Positions 7,944 through 17,792 are shown, counted from the first letter of the stretch. The stretch: DNA of 64,000 bases from Sulfitobacter sp. DSM 110093 (GCF_022788715.1 NZ_CP085167.1:1671001-1735000), one strand, 5' to 3'. Notes: a model not told the origin generated them from the sequence alone. Translations and numbers: made by a program.

Positions 7944-7987
7944 TTTGAGCGCTTGACCTTAGCCGCGCCTCGGGGGACCTTCGCGCC

Positions 7988-9211
7988 ATGCATATTGATT
8001 CCGAGTGGGTCCGCGCCCAATTTCCCGCCTTCGCCGAGCCAAGCCTTCAGGGCCAAGCATTCTTTGAGAACGCCGGAGGGTCATACACCTGTCGGCAGGT
8101 CATCGACCGTCTGCACCGTTTCTACACCCAACGGAAGGTTCAGCCCTACGGGGCCTATGCCGCCAGCCGCTTGGGCGGTGAAGAAATGGACGAAGCCCGC
8201 AGCCGCATGGCCGCGATCCTTGGGGCCGAGGCAGAGGAACTGAGCTTTGGTCCCTCGACCACACAAAACACCTATGTTTTGGCACAAGCGTTTGGCCAGA
8301 TGATGCAGCCGGGGGAGGCGATCATCGTGACCAATCAAGACCACGAAGCCAACACCGGCCCATGGCGGCGCTTGGCCGAACGGGGCATCGAAATCCGTGA
8401 GTGGCAGGTTGATCCAGAGACCGGGCACCTTGATCCGGCAGCGCTTGAAAAATTGCTTGATGAAAAGGTGCGACTGGTCTGCTTCCCGCATTGCTCCAAC
8501 GTGGTGGGAGAAATCAATCCGGTGACGGAGATCACAGCACTTGCCCATGCGGCAGGGGCATTCGTTTGCGTCGATGGCGTGTCTTATGCGCCGCACGGGT
8601 TTGCCAATGTCGGTGACCTAGGGCCAGATATCTATCTTTTCTCGGCCTATAAAACCTTTGGGCCACATCAAGGTGTGATGGTCATCCGCCGCGCACTGGC
8701 GGAATTGCTGCCGAACCAAGCGCATAGCTTTAACGGCGATGTTCTATACAAACGCTTCACCCCCGCAGGGCCAGATCATGCGCAGATCGCGGCAAGCGCG
8801 GGGATGGCGGATTATATCGATGCATTCCATGCACATCACATAGGCGGTGCGGCGGAGGCCACGGCGCGGGGTGTTGCCGTACATGACGCCATGCGCGCCC
8901 ATGAGACAGCGCTGTTGCAACCGCTGCTTGACGCGATGTCGGCGCGTAACTCGGTACGGGTAATCGGCCCCACAAACGCGGATGAACGCGCTCCGACGGT
9001 GGCGCTGGCACTTGACCGAAGCGGTGTCGAGTTGGCCCAAGCATTGGCAGAACGCGGGATCATGGCAGGGGGCGGCACGTTTTATGCGGGCCGCGCGCTT
9101 TCGGCGATGGGTGTGGATCAGGAACAAGGCGTTTTGCGTCTTAGCTTTACCCATTACACCACCAAGGCAGAGATGGATAAACTGCTGAATGCGCTGGATG
9201 ATCTGCTCTGA
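7988..9211 (+). CDS. Class V aminotransferase, cysteine-desulfurase-like
   Basis: This 407-residue PLP enzyme of fold type I has FFENAGGSYTC near the N terminus, VDGVSYAPHG (Asp196, His203) for cofactor contact, and SAYKTFGPHQG with the Schiff-base Lys222. This arrangement is the class V aminotransferase/cysteine-desulfurase-like family (SufS, kynureninase and relatives). The C-terminal part has FYAGRALSAMG and a HYTTKAEMD segment. No iron-sulfur assembly genes adjoin it, so a housekeeping SufS or IscS is unlikely and the true substrate is unknown. It stands alone between the BCCT terminator and the photolyase gene. Confidence 0.85.
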   Translation: MHIDSEWVRAQFPAFAEPSLQGQAFFENAGGSYTCRQVIDRLHRFYTQRKVQPYGAYAASRLGGEEMDEARSRMAAILGAEAEELSFGPSTTQNTYVLAQAFGQMMQPGEAIIVTNQDHEANTGPWRRLAERGIEIREWQVDPETGHLDPAALEKLLDEKVRLVCFPHCSNVVGEINPVTEITALAHAAGAFVCVDGVSYAPHGFANVGDLGPDIYLFSAYKTFGPHQGVMVIRRALAELLPNQAHSFNGDVLYKRFTPAGPDHAQIAASAGMADYIDAFHAHHIGGAAEATARGVAVHDAMRAHETALLQPLLDAMSARNSVRVIGPTNADERAPTVALALDRSGVELAQALAERGIMAGGGTFYAGRALSAMGVDQEQGVLRLSFTHYTTKAEMDKLLNALDDLL

Positions 9212-9272
9212 GCCTTGACCCCGGCGCGGGGGCGCTATGTTTCGAGGTCAACCGAGGAGCAAGACCCCAAAC

Positions 9273-10694
9273 GTGAGTGAAAACACCCCGATTATCATGT
9301 GGTTCCGCCGCGATCTGCGGTTGAGCGACCATTCAGCATTGGCGGCGGCCTGCGAGACGGGCCGCCCGGTGATCCCGCTTTTCATTCACGATGATCAGTC
9401 GGAAGCCTTGGGTGCCGCGCCCAAGTTCCGGCTGGGGTTGGCCTTGGGCTGTCTTAATGAGACGCTGAAGGAAAAGGGCAGCCGCCTGATCCTCCGTCGC
9501 GGGGATGCACTGGAGGTGCTGCGCAGCGTGATCAAAGACACCGGGGCAGGCGCAGTGTATTGGAGCCGCCTTTACGATCCAGATGCCATAGACCGCGACA
9601 GCCGCATCAAGGAGACATTGAAAGACGATGGCATCGACGCCCAAAGCTTTGCCGGGCATCTGATGTTTGAGCCTTGGACAGTCGAGACCAAGACCGGCGG
9701 TTTTTACAAGGTGTTCACCCCCTATTGGAAATCGGTGCGTGGCCGCGATGTGGCCGAGCCGCTGGCGACACCTGATAAGATCACGGCACCCAAGGCTTGG
9801 CCCGAAAGCGACGCGCTTGAAAGCTGGCAGATGGACACCGAAATGCAGCGCGGGCGCGATGTGGTGCGCCCCTATGTCCGTCTCGGCGAAGCCGCAGCAC
9901 AGGCGCGATTAGGGGCTTTCATCGCGCATATCGTCGAAGGCTATGACGACAGCCGTGACCGACCCGGCGAAGATGGCACCTCGGCTCTGTCGGAAAACCT
10001 TTCACTGGGCGAAATCAGCCCGGCTCAGTGTTGGCACGCGGGCCAACGTGCCATGCAAGAGGGCAAGCGCGGTGCCGAGACATTCCTGAAAGAACTGACA
10101 TGGCGCGAGTTTGCCTATCATCTGATGTACCACACGCCGCGCATTCTTGACCAAAACTGGCGCGAGGAATGGCAGGCTTTCCCGTGGAATGAGGATGAGC
10201 GCCGCGCCGAGGTGTTGGCGTGGAAACAGGGGCGCACCGGCGTGCCCTTTGTCGATGCCGCCATGCGCGAATTGCAGGTTACGGGCCGGATGCACAACCG
10301 GGGCCGCATGATCGTGGCCAGCTATCTGACCAAACACCTGATGTGTCACTGGCGGATCGGCCAGAAATGGTTCGAAGACCATCTGATCGATTGGGACCCG
10401 GCCAATAACGCGATGGGTTGGCAATGGGCCGCAGGATCTGGCCCCGATGCGACGCCGTTCTTCCGCATCTTCAACCCAGAAACCCAGCTTGATCGCTTTG
10501 ACAAAGGCCGCGATTATACCCGCCGCTGGATTGCCGAAGGACGCCCCAAGCCCAGCAAGGAGGCGCTGGCCTATTTCGACGCGATCCCGCGCCGTTGGGG
10601 CCGAAGCGCGGATGACGACTATCCCGACCCTATTGTCGATCTCTCAGAAGGGCGCGAACGGGCTCTGGACGCCTATCGCAATCGTGATTTTTAA
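9273..10694 (+). CDS. phrB: Deoxyribodipyrimidine photolyase
   Basis: This protein of about 473 residues has an N-terminal photolyase antenna domain (IIMWFRRDLRLSDHSAL) and a C-terminal FAD-binding domain with NNAMGWQWAAGSGPDATPFF, the signature of class I CPD photolyases. Such enzymes split UV-induced cyclobutane pyrimidine dimers with blue light, a sensible trait for surface-water bacteria. The start is uncertain. An in-frame ATG lies at 9237, but GTG at 9273 gives the usual N terminus a few residues before the RRDLR motif and has GAGGAG 13 nt upstream. A cryptochrome-like role is less likely, given the complete motif set. Confidence 0.92.
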   Translation: MSENTPIIMWFRRDLRLSDHSALAAACETGRPVIPLFIHDDQSEALGAAPKFRLGLALGCLNETLKEKGSRLILRRGDALEVLRSVIKDTGAGAVYWSRLYDPDAIDRDSRIKETLKDDGIDAQSFAGHLMFEPWTVETKTGGFYKVFTPYWKSVRGRDVAEPLATPDKITAPKAWPESDALESWQMDTEMQRGRDVVRPYVRLGEAAAQARLGAFIAHIVEGYDDSRDRPGEDGTSALSENLSLGEISPAQCWHAGQRAMQEGKRGAETFLKELTWREFAYHLMYHTPRILDQNWREEWQAFPWNEDERRAEVLAWKQGRTGVPFVDAAMRELQVTGRMHNRGRMIVASYLTKHLMCHWRIGQKWFEDHLIDWDPANNAMGWQWAAGSGPDATPFFRIFNPETQLDRFDKGRDYTRRWIAEGRPKPSKEALAYFDAIPRRWGRSADDDYPDPIVDLSEGRERALDAYRNRDF

Positions 10695-10756
10695 ATTTTT
10701 GCCAAACTGCAACCCGCGGTTACAGTGGGTGCCAATAACAAGAACGGAACCGAGGT

Positions 10757-11968
10757 ATGAAGCTGACAACCACCGAGGGGCAGAAGGAACTGCCGCGTTA
10801 CTTTCCGCAGGTCTTTGCCATGGCGCAAGGGATGCAGCATGGGCGCGTGGATTTCGTCTTGCCCGATGGGCGCGCGTTCCGGGCCGAAGGGGCCAAACCC
10901 GGCCCGGTGGCCGAATTGCACATCCATAATGATGATCTGTTCGCTAGGTTGATCCGCGAGGGCGACCTGGGCTTTTGTGACGCCTACCTTGATGAATGGT
11001 GGTCGACGCCGGACCTCCAAGCCTTTATGGATCTTGTGCATGCGGGGAATGAGACAGTCTATGACGGTTTCCCCGGCCAAGGACTGCTGCGCCAGTTCGA
11101 GAAGTTCCGTTTCTGGCTGCAACGCAACAACCGCAAACAGGCCAAGCGCAACATCAGCAAGCACTATGATCTAGGCAATGAGTTCTACGGTCTGTGGCTT
11201 GATGAAACGATGACCTATTCCTCAGCGATGTTCGAAGGCGACGCACAACAATCACTAGAGGCGGCGCAGACGGCTAAATACAAATCCATGGTCGACCAAA
11301 TGGGCGTGCAGCCCGGCGACCATGTGCTAGAGATCGGCTGCGGCTGGGGGGGGTTCGCGGAATATGCCGCTGCCGAGCGCGGGTTGAACGTGACCGCGCT
11401 TACCATCAGCCAAGAGCAGTTCAACTACGCCAAGGAACGCATTGCCAAAGCGGGGCTTTCGGATCTTGTGACCTTTAAATTGCAAGACTACCGCGATGAA
11501 ACTGGCAGCTACGATGGCATTGCTAGCATCGAGATGTTCGAGGCGGTAGGCGAGAAGTATTGGCCGACCTATTTTGACACGCTGCATCAACGGTTAAAGC
11601 CGGGCCGGGCGGCGACATTGCAGATCATCACCGTCGCGGATCGCCGCTGGGAAGTCTATAAACGCGGTGTGGATTTCATTCAAAAGTACATCTTCCCGGG
11701 CGGCATGCTGCCCAGCCCCACAGTGCTGCGCCAGCAGGTTGAACGCGCGGGGCTGGTGGTTGACCGCTCGATCGAGTTTGGCAAAAGCTATGATATTACC
11801 CTGCGCCGCTGGCATGAGACCTTTAACGAAAGATGGGGCGAAATCAATGCGCTTGGCTTTGATGAGCGCTTTCGCCGGATGTGGAATTTTTACCTCACTT
11901 CCTGCGCTGCGACATTTGACAGTGGAAATTGCGATGTAACGCAGATTACGGTACGGCGACCTGTGTGA
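10757..11968 (+). CDS. cfa: Cyclopropane-fatty-acyl-phospholipid synthase family methyltransferase
   Basis: This 403-residue protein has a SAM-binding motif I, VLEIGCGWGGF (190-200), and the family blocks NISKHYDLGNEFYGLWLD (about 132-149), MTYSSAMF and VDFIQKYIFPGG. Family members add a methylene or methyl group from SAM to unsaturated phospholipid acyl chains at the membrane. It starts 62 bp after the photolyase gene with GGAACCGAGGT upstream, so co-transcription is possible. Paralogues in this family also make other branched or methylated fatty acids, so the exact product is not certain. Confidence 0.88.
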   Translation: MKLTTTEGQKELPRYFPQVFAMAQGMQHGRVDFVLPDGRAFRAEGAKPGPVAELHIHNDDLFARLIREGDLGFCDAYLDEWWSTPDLQAFMDLVHAGNETVYDGFPGQGLLRQFEKFRFWLQRNNRKQAKRNISKHYDLGNEFYGLWLDETMTYSSAMFEGDAQQSLEAAQTAKYKSMVDQMGVQPGDHVLEIGCGWGGFAEYAAAERGLNVTALTISQEQFNYAKERIAKAGLSDLVTFKLQDYRDETGSYDGIASIEMFEAVGEKYWPTYFDTLHQRLKPGRAATLQIITVADRRWEVYKRGVDFIQKYIFPGGMLPSPTVLRQQVERAGLVVDRSIEFGKSYDITLRRWHETFNERWGEINALGFDERFRRMWNFYLTSCAATFDSGNCDVTQITVRRPV

Positions 11969-12004
11969 CCGCATTGGCGGTCGCCCCCCGCAAGGAGCCG
12001 AAAA

Positions 12005-12445
12005 ATGCCTACCGGTGCACGACTTATGGCCGCGATCTCACTCGCAGTGCTGGCCTTTGTGCTGTCGGGGATGGTCGTGCCCTTGATGCCGGAAAGCACC
12101 GATTTTGGGTACTTCCTGCCGCTGAACGTCGTGCTTGGTCTGCTGGTGGGCTGGCGCGTTATGGGCAGGCGTGCCGGGCGCGGTACGGCGGCGGCGATTA
12201 ACAACGGCTTGGCCGGGGTCTTCGTGCTCATGCTTTGGGCGGTATTCCTACAAGCGGCGAATGAGATGGTTCGGCTTGCCCTGCGCAACCGTTATGATGA
12301 TCCGTTTGAGGCTATTGTCGCCATCTTTCATATCGGGGCAGAGTTTGGCGTGATGATTGCCACTGTACCGATGGGCGTGGCGCTTGTAATCGGTGCGGTA
12401 ATCACGGGTCTTTTGACCGAATTTGCCCATAACCGGTGGTCCTAA
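12005..12445 (+). CDS. trgA: TrgA family membrane protein (tellurite resistance locus)
   Basis: This 146-residue protein has about four hydrophobic helices, with the conserved LPLNVVLGLLVGWRVMGRRA and a C-terminal IGAVITGLLTEF. It corresponds to TrgA. In Rhodobacter sphaeroides trgA, trgB and cysK were described together as a tellurite-resistance locus, and the same three genes follow each other here. Its molecular function is not established. The stop lies five bases before the trgB start. Confidence 0.85.
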   Translation: MPTGARLMAAISLAVLAFVLSGMVVPLMPESTDFGYFLPLNVVLGLLVGWRVMGRRAGRGTAAAINNGLAGVFVLMLWAVFLQAANEMVRLALRNRYDDPFEAIVAIFHIGAEFGVMIATVPMGVALVIGAVITGLLTEFAHNRWS

Positions 12446-12450
12446 CTATA

Positions 12451-13584
12451 ATGCGAAACTTGTTTATCTACGGAACCTTGCGGCATTTGCCGCTGCTAGA
12501 GCTTGTGCTGGGCCGCCCCTTTGGCGCGATTGACCTCAGCGCGGCGCGCTTGCCGGGCTACCGCGTCTCTGCCGCTGCAGAAGGCCCGTTTCCGACCATC
12601 GCAAAGGATGAGGGCACTGAAACCTCGGGCCTGCTGCTGCGCGGTCTAAGTGCCAATGATTTTGCCCGCCTCGACTTTTACGAAGGCGCTTTTGACTATG
12701 ATCTAGTACCGGTAACCTTGGCAGACGGGCAGGCGGCAGAGGGCTATCTGCCGCAACCGGGGCGTTGGACGTCAGAAGGGCCGTGGTCACTGGAGCAATG
12801 GGAGGCCGATTGGGCCGCGCTTTCGTGTCACGCTGCGCGCGAGGTGATGAGCTATATGGGGCAACGCCCCCGCGCAGAGGTTGACGCGATGTTTCCGATG
12901 ATCCGCCGTCGGGCTTATCAGCGAGTGCTGGCAAAGCAGGGCCAGCATGATGCGCGCACCCTAAGCGGCAAAGTCGACATTACTCATCATAGCCGCGTTT
13001 ACGCGAATTTCTTTGCCCTTGATGAAATCTCTCTGCGGCATGAAACCTTCAGGGGCGGTATGTCTGACCAGATTGACCGTGCGGTTTTCATCGGCGCGGA
13101 TGCGGCGCTGGTGCTGCCTTATGATCCGGTGCGCGACCGCGTGCTGCTGGTGGAACAAATTCGCATGGGGCCACTGGCACGGGGCGATGAAACCTGTTGG
13201 CAGCTAGAACCCATCGCAGGTCATATAGACCCCGGTGAAACGCCGGAGGCCGCCGCGCGCCGTGAGGCGCAGGAAGAGGCCGGGGTAACGCTAGGTAGGC
13301 TAGAGCCGGTTGGAAACGTCTATGCCTCTCCCGGCAATGCGACCGAGTTCTTTCACATTTTCGTGGGATTGGCGGATTTGCCGGATCAGATTACCGGCAC
13401 GGGAGGTTTGGCCTCTGAAGGTGAGGATATTCGCTCACATTTGATGTCCTTTGACGAATTGATAGCTTTGGCTGACGCGCAGACGCTTGCCAATGCGCCG
13501 TTGGTAGCAAGCGCCTATTGGCTGGCCCGTCACCGCGAACGCTTGAGGTCCGAGGGCGCGACAGCTAAACCGGACGGAACATGA
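12451..13584 (+). CDS. trgB: TrgB: gamma-glutamylcyclotransferase-like plus NUDIX hydrolase
   Basis: This 377-residue two-domain protein begins with an AIG2/GGCT-like fold (LFIYGTLRHLPLLELVLG, 4-21). The C-terminal half is a NUDIX domain with a complete box, GHIDPGETPEAA followed by ARREAQEEAGV (about residues 256-278), similar to ADP-ribose pyrophosphatases. It matches TrgB of the Rhodobacter tellurite locus. The ATG at 12451 follows trgA by five bases; a GTG at 12436 that overlaps trgA is an alternative. The combination suggests turnover of a glutathione-related or nucleotide-sugar compound, but the substrate is unknown. Confidence 0.86.
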   Translation: MRNLFIYGTLRHLPLLELVLGRPFGAIDLSAARLPGYRVSAAAEGPFPTIAKDEGTETSGLLLRGLSANDFARLDFYEGAFDYDLVPVTLADGQAAEGYLPQPGRWTSEGPWSLEQWEADWAALSCHAAREVMSYMGQRPRAEVDAMFPMIRRRAYQRVLAKQGQHDARTLSGKVDITHHSRVYANFFALDEISLRHETFRGGMSDQIDRAVFIGADAALVLPYDPVRDRVLLVEQIRMGPLARGDETCWQLEPIAGHIDPGETPEAAARREAQEEAGVTLGRLEPVGNVYASPGNATEFFHIFVGLADLPDQITGTGGLASEGEDIRSHLMSFDELIALADAQTLANAPLVASAYWLARHRERLRSEGATAKPDGT

Positions 13585-13597
13585 ACTGGGGGCAAAC

Positions 13598-14632
13598 ATG
13601 CAGGTTGCAAACGATCTGGCCGAGGCCATTGGAAACACACCGCTGATCCGGCTGCGCGGCGCGAGCGAAGCGACGGGCTGCGAAATCTTGGGCAAGGCGG
13701 AATTCATGAACCCCGGTCAGTCGGTCAAAGACCGCGCGGCGCTGTTCATCATTCGCGACGCCATCGCACGGGGGGAGCTGAAACCCGGCGGAACGATTGT
13801 CGAAGGCACGGCTGGCAATACAGGCATCGGGCTGGCGCTGGTTGGCGCGTCGATGGGGTTCAAAACCGTCATTGTTATTCCTGAGACACAATCTCAGGAA
13901 AAGAAAGACATGCTGCGTCTTGCCGGTGCCGAACTGGTGCAGGTACCCGCAGCACCGTACAAAAACCCCAATAACTTCGTACGCTATTCGGAACGTTTGG
14001 CGAAGGAACTGGCAAAAACCACGCCCGAAGGGGTGATCTGGGCGAACCAGTTCGACAATACTGCCAACCGTCAGGCCCATATCGAAACCACCGGCCCCGA
14101 AATCTGGGACCAAACCGGCGGTAAGGTTGACGGCTTCTGCTGTGCAGTCGGTTCCGGCGGCACGCTTGTTGGCGTCGCCATGGCGCTTCAGCCCAAGGGC
14201 GTGAAGATCGCGCTGGCCGATCCCGATGGTGCGGCGCTGCATAACTTTTATACCGAGGGCGAGTTGAAATCCGAAGGCAGCTCGATCGCCGAAGGCATCG
14301 GGCAGGGGCGGATCACCGCCAACCTTGAAGGCTTCACACCGGACTACAGCTATAACATCTCTGACGAAGAAGCCCTGCCGGTGGTCTTTGACCTGCTGGA
14401 GAACGAAGGGCTCTGTCTTGGCGCATCTTCGGGCGTGAACGTGGCAGGCGCCATGCGCATGGCGAAAGAGATGGGGCCGGGGCATACGATCGTTACCGTC
14501 CTTTGCGATTTCGGCACGCGCTATCAGTCCAAGCTCTTTAATCCAGAGTTCCTGCGCGAGAAGGGGCTGCCGACGCCCGGCTGGCTTGATGCCGCGCCAC
14601 AATCCATTCCAGGTGTTTTCGAGGATACATGA
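13598..14632 (+). CDS. cysK: Cysteine synthase A
   Basis: This 344-residue PLP enzyme of fold type II has the cofactor lysine in NPGQSVKDRAA (Lys44), the substrate loop EGTAGNTGIGLA (about 69-80), and the phosphate-binding GSGGTLVGV. It condenses O-acetylserine with sulfide to give cysteine. It lies 13 bp after trgB, matching the known trgAB-cysK order. Its last four bases overlap the next start (ATGA), so it appears coupled to the mechanosensitive channel gene. It is slightly longer than typical CysK, with an extended C-terminal tail. Confidence 0.92.
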   Translation: MQVANDLAEAIGNTPLIRLRGASEATGCEILGKAEFMNPGQSVKDRAALFIIRDAIARGELKPGGTIVEGTAGNTGIGLALVGASMGFKTVIVIPETQSQEKKDMLRLAGAELVQVPAAPYKNPNNFVRYSERLAKELAKTTPEGVIWANQFDNTANRQAHIETTGPEIWDQTGGKVDGFCCAVGSGGTLVGVAMALQPKGVKIALADPDGAALHNFYTEGELKSEGSSIAEGIGQGRITANLEGFTPDYSYNISDEEALPVVFDLLENEGLCLGASSGVNVAGAMRMAKEMGPGHTIVTVLCDFGTRYQSKLFNPEFLREKGLPTPGWLDAAPQSIPGVFEDT

Positions 14633-17001
14633 CCCAAATGCTCCGCTTCGCCCTTGGCCTTACCGCGTTGCTGGTCTGGCTGACCGGCGCTGCTGTCGCA
14701 CAAGAACCGGCCCTGCCGGACTTCAACGAATGGGAAACCGTTGCGTCAACCGCTGAAGAAGCGATTGACGCGACGGATACCACCGAAACTATGCTAGAGG
14801 TGCAGCGCGCCCGGCTGGTTGAGTACCGCACGGAATTTGACGCTGCGCGCAACCTGAACGCGGCGCGGATCAGCGCCCTGCGTGAGCAGTTGGCGGCACT
14901 TGGCACGGCCCCCGAGAGCGAAGTCGCCGAGCCGGAATCCCCCGAGGTTGCGGCCAACCGTGAAGAGCTCAACCGTCAGCTTAACACCCTACTGACGCCG
15001 GTGCAGCGCGCCGAATCGGCTTATCTGCGGGCCGACGCGCTGATTGGCCAGATCGACGTGGCGCTGCGCGAGCGCCAGACCGAGCAGTTGATGGAGGTCG
15101 TCTCAACCCCGTTAAATCCAGTGCATTGGCAAACGGCAATCAATGATCTGATCGTCGCAGCGGGCGAGATCGCGAGCGAAGCCCCCGATAAGGCGGAAAC
15201 CGCACGCCGTAGCATTCGATCATCGCTGCCCGCCGTGCTGGCTCTTACCGTTCTGGGTTTGGTGTTGATCCTTCGTGGGCATCATTGGTCAACAGCGATT
15301 GTCGGACGTTTACAGCGCTTTGGTGCGCGCGGCTTTGGCATTTGGCGCTTTGTCGTTTCGCTTCTGCGGATTATTCTGCCGACGGTGGGTATGGTCTTGC
15401 TGGTCATGGGCGTATTGGCGACCGGTTGGCTTGGGCCGCGTGGGTCGGCCCTGCTGCAACTGCTCCCCGCGATTGGCGGTGCGATGTTGGGCGTACGCTG
15501 GGTGGCCGAACGTGTGTTTTCCCGCGACGAAGATGAGGCGCTGATCCTGCTGCCGCGGCCCGAGCGTAAGGCCGTTCGCTTTTACGTAAGCATCATAACC
15601 GTCACCGTGCTTTTCGGTGCCCTCATCGATGCTATCTTTGATGGGGTCCAACCGGCAGAAACAACCGAAGCCGTGCTGCGTCTGCCTGTCTTGCTGATCA
15701 GTGCCTTTGCGCTGTTCCGTATCGGCCGGATTCTGCATGGTCACAGCGACCCAACCCCTGACGAAACGCCAGCCTCTGAGGAACCCCGCGTTTCCACGCT
15801 AAGCCGTGTGGTGCGCGGATTGGGCTTGGGGGCGATGATCGTGGCCATCGTGTCGCCGCTGTTGCTAATCAGCGGCTACTACAACGCTGCCGTGTCGCTG
15901 TTGCCGCCCTATGTCACCACGCTGGTTCTGCTGGGGTTAGTCATGACCCTGCAACGGTTCTTGGCGGATGTTTACGGCGCGATGACCGGGCAGGGAGTGC
16001 AGGCACGCGATGCGCTGATGCCGGTGTTCTTTGGCCTGATTCTGCTGCTACTGTCCTTGCCCGTCATGGCGCTGGCATGGGGTGCGCGGGTCACCGACCT
16101 GACCGAACTTTGGGCGCTGTTTAGCCGGGGCTTTGCCTTTGGCGAAACGCGCGTCCGTCCGACGGATTTCCTGTCTTTCGCAGTGATCTTTGTCATCGGT
16201 TATGGCGCGACCCGTCTCATTCAAGGTGCACTGCGCAGCAACGTGCTGCCCAAAACCCGGATGGATATCGGCGGGCAGAATGCTATCGTCTCGGGCATCG
16301 GCTATGTCGGTATCTTCCTTGCTGCGCTGCTGGCGATCACTGGCGCAGGGATCGACCTTTCGGCGCTCGCCTATGTCGCCGGTGCGTTGTCGGTTGGTAT
16401 TGGTTTTGGTCTGCAAAACGTTGTGTCGAACTTTGTTTCGGGCATCATTCTATTGATCGAACGCCCCATCTCTGAAGGGGATTGGATCGAGGTGGGGGGC
16501 CAGATGGGCTATGTGCGCGACATCTCTGTGCGCTCAACGAGGATCGAAACCTTTGACCGCACTGATGTGATCGTGCCCAACGCGGACCTGATCAGCGGCA
16601 CGGTCACCAACTACACGCGGGGCAACACCGTGGGGCGCCTGATCGTCCCTGTGGGCGTCGCCTATGGCACCGACACCAAGCGTATCGAAGGCATCCTAGA
16701 AGAGATCGCCAAATCCCAGCCCATCGTGCTGACCAATCCCCCGCCTGCGGTGCTTTTCCTGAACTTCGGTGCCGATGCTTTGGAGTTCGAGGTGCGTTGT
16801 TACCTGCGTGACGTCAATTGGATGATGAAAGTCAAGAATGACATCAATCACGCCATCGCCGCCCGTTTCAAAGAAGAGGGAATCGAAATTCCCTTTGCGC
16901 AACGTGATCTTTGGCTGCGCAACCCCGAGGCATTCAAACCCGAAGTTGCCGATAACCCTCAAGCGGATGAGAGCAACGATAAACCGGAGCCTCTGACATG
17001 A
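14629..17001 (+). CDS. Large MscS-family mechanosensitive channel (DUF3772-type)
   Basis: This 790-residue protein starts with a signal peptide (AVAQEPALP marks the likely cleavage), then a predicted periplasmic helical region at about 25-190 rich in Ala, Glu and Arg, about ten membrane segments, and a C-terminal MscS domain. The pore helix region is AYVAGALSVGIGFGLQNVVS, and the beta domain includes ERPISEGDWIEVGG and RSTRIETFDRTDVIVPN. This layout fits the MscK/YbiO-like class of osmotic-shock release channels in the inner membrane. It overlaps cysK by ATGA at its start and alaX by ATGA at its end, so it is embedded in one translation unit. Confidence 0.88.
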   Translation: MTQMLRFALGLTALLVWLTGAAVAQEPALPDFNEWETVASTAEEAIDATDTTETMLEVQRARLVEYRTEFDAARNLNAARISALREQLAALGTAPESEVAEPESPEVAANREELNRQLNTLLTPVQRAESAYLRADALIGQIDVALRERQTEQLMEVVSTPLNPVHWQTAINDLIVAAGEIASEAPDKAETARRSIRSSLPAVLALTVLGLVLILRGHHWSTAIVGRLQRFGARGFGIWRFVVSLLRIILPTVGMVLLVMGVLATGWLGPRGSALLQLLPAIGGAMLGVRWVAERVFSRDEDEALILLPRPERKAVRFYVSIITVTVLFGALIDAIFDGVQPAETTEAVLRLPVLLISAFALFRIGRILHGHSDPTPDETPASEEPRVSTLSRVVRGLGLGAMIVAIVSPLLLISGYYNAAVSLLPPYVTTLVLLGLVMTLQRFLADVYGAMTGQGVQARDALMPVFFGLILLLLSLPVMALAWGARVTDLTELWALFSRGFAFGETRVRPTDFLSFAVIFVIGYGATRLIQGALRSNVLPKTRMDIGGQNAIVSGIGYVGIFLAALLAITGAGIDLSALAYVAGALSVGIGFGLQNVVSNFVSGIILLIERPISEGDWIEVGGQMGYVRDISVRSTRIETFDRTDVIVPNADLISGTVTNYTRGNTVGRLIVPVGVAYGTDTKRIEGILEEIAKSQPIVLTNPPPAVLFLNFGADALEFEVRCYLRDVNWMMKVKNDINHAIAARFKEEGIEIPFAQRDLWLRNPEAFKPEVADNPQADESNDKPEPLT

Positions 17002-17720
17002 CCGGTGAACTGTTCCGCGAGGATGCCTATCTGCGCGATGCGCCAGCCCGTGTGGCGGCCCATACACCGGAAGGCGGAGTCATCTTGGATAAATCCCTCT
17101 TCTATCCTACAGGGGGCGGTCAGGCTGGCGACAGCGGCTGGCTGACATGGGACAAGCAACTGCTTTCAATCGCGACCACCGTGCGCGATCGCGACAGCGG
17201 CGGCATCGCGTTGGTCCCCGCGGAACCCCGCGCGCTGCCCCCGGTGGGGGCCTATGTCACGCAAGAACTCGACTGGGACCGCAGGCACAAACACATGCGC
17301 GTCCATACAGCGCTGCATCTGCTGTCCGTTGTGATCCCGCATGCCGTGACAGGTGGGCAGATTTCGGCCAGTCATGGGCGATTAGATTTTAACATGCCCG
17401 ACGCACCGCAAGACCGTGATGAGTTGGAAGGGGCGTTGAACCACTTCGTTTCGCTTGATGCACGGGTCAGCGAAGACTGGATTACCGAAGATGAACTTGA
17501 TGCATCACCGGAACTGGTCAAAACAATGTCCGTCGCGCCGCCACGCGGGCGCGGGGATATTCGGCTAATCCGTATAGGTGAGCCGGCAGAGCCCATTGAT
17601 TTGCAGCCCTGTGGCGGCACCCATGTCGCGCGGACTGGCGAAATCGGCGCGCTTCGCCTTGGAAAGATTGAGAAAAAGGGCCGTTTGAACCGCCGCGTCT
17701 ACCTCCATCTTGGTGGCTGA
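16998..17720 (+). CDS. AlaX-type alanyl-tRNA editing protein
   Basis: This 240-residue stand-alone editing domain related to AlaRS and ThrRS has FYPTGGGQAGDSG (35-47), the zinc-site HTALH (His103, His107) and CGGTHVARTGEIG (Cys204, His208). AlaX proteins hydrolyse Ser-tRNA(Ala) or Gly-tRNA(Ala) in trans. The length suggests AlaX of the larger subtype. It begins within the ATGA overlap with the channel gene and is the last gene of the trgA-led string; tRNA-Ser follows 72 bp downstream. Confidence 0.9.
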   Translation: MTGELFREDAYLRDAPARVAAHTPEGGVILDKSLFYPTGGGQAGDSGWLTWDKQLLSIATTVRDRDSGGIALVPAEPRALPPVGAYVTQELDWDRRHKHMRVHTALHLLSVVIPHAVTGGQISASHGRLDFNMPDAPQDRDELEGALNHFVSLDARVSEDWITEDELDASPELVKTMSVAPPRGRGDIRLIRIGEPAEPIDLQPCGGTHVARTGEIGALRLGKIEKKGRLNRRVYLHLGG

Positions 17721-17792
17721 TTAAATTTATCGGCTTCGGGGGGATTTCGCTCTTGCAACTCACTGTCCCCCCAAGCTAAACCGCGCATCAAC

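Noticed and set aside
13565..14602. 345-codon minus-strand ORF opposite cysK
   Set aside because: It is antisense to a confident CysK and low in recognisable motifs, so it is a shadow.
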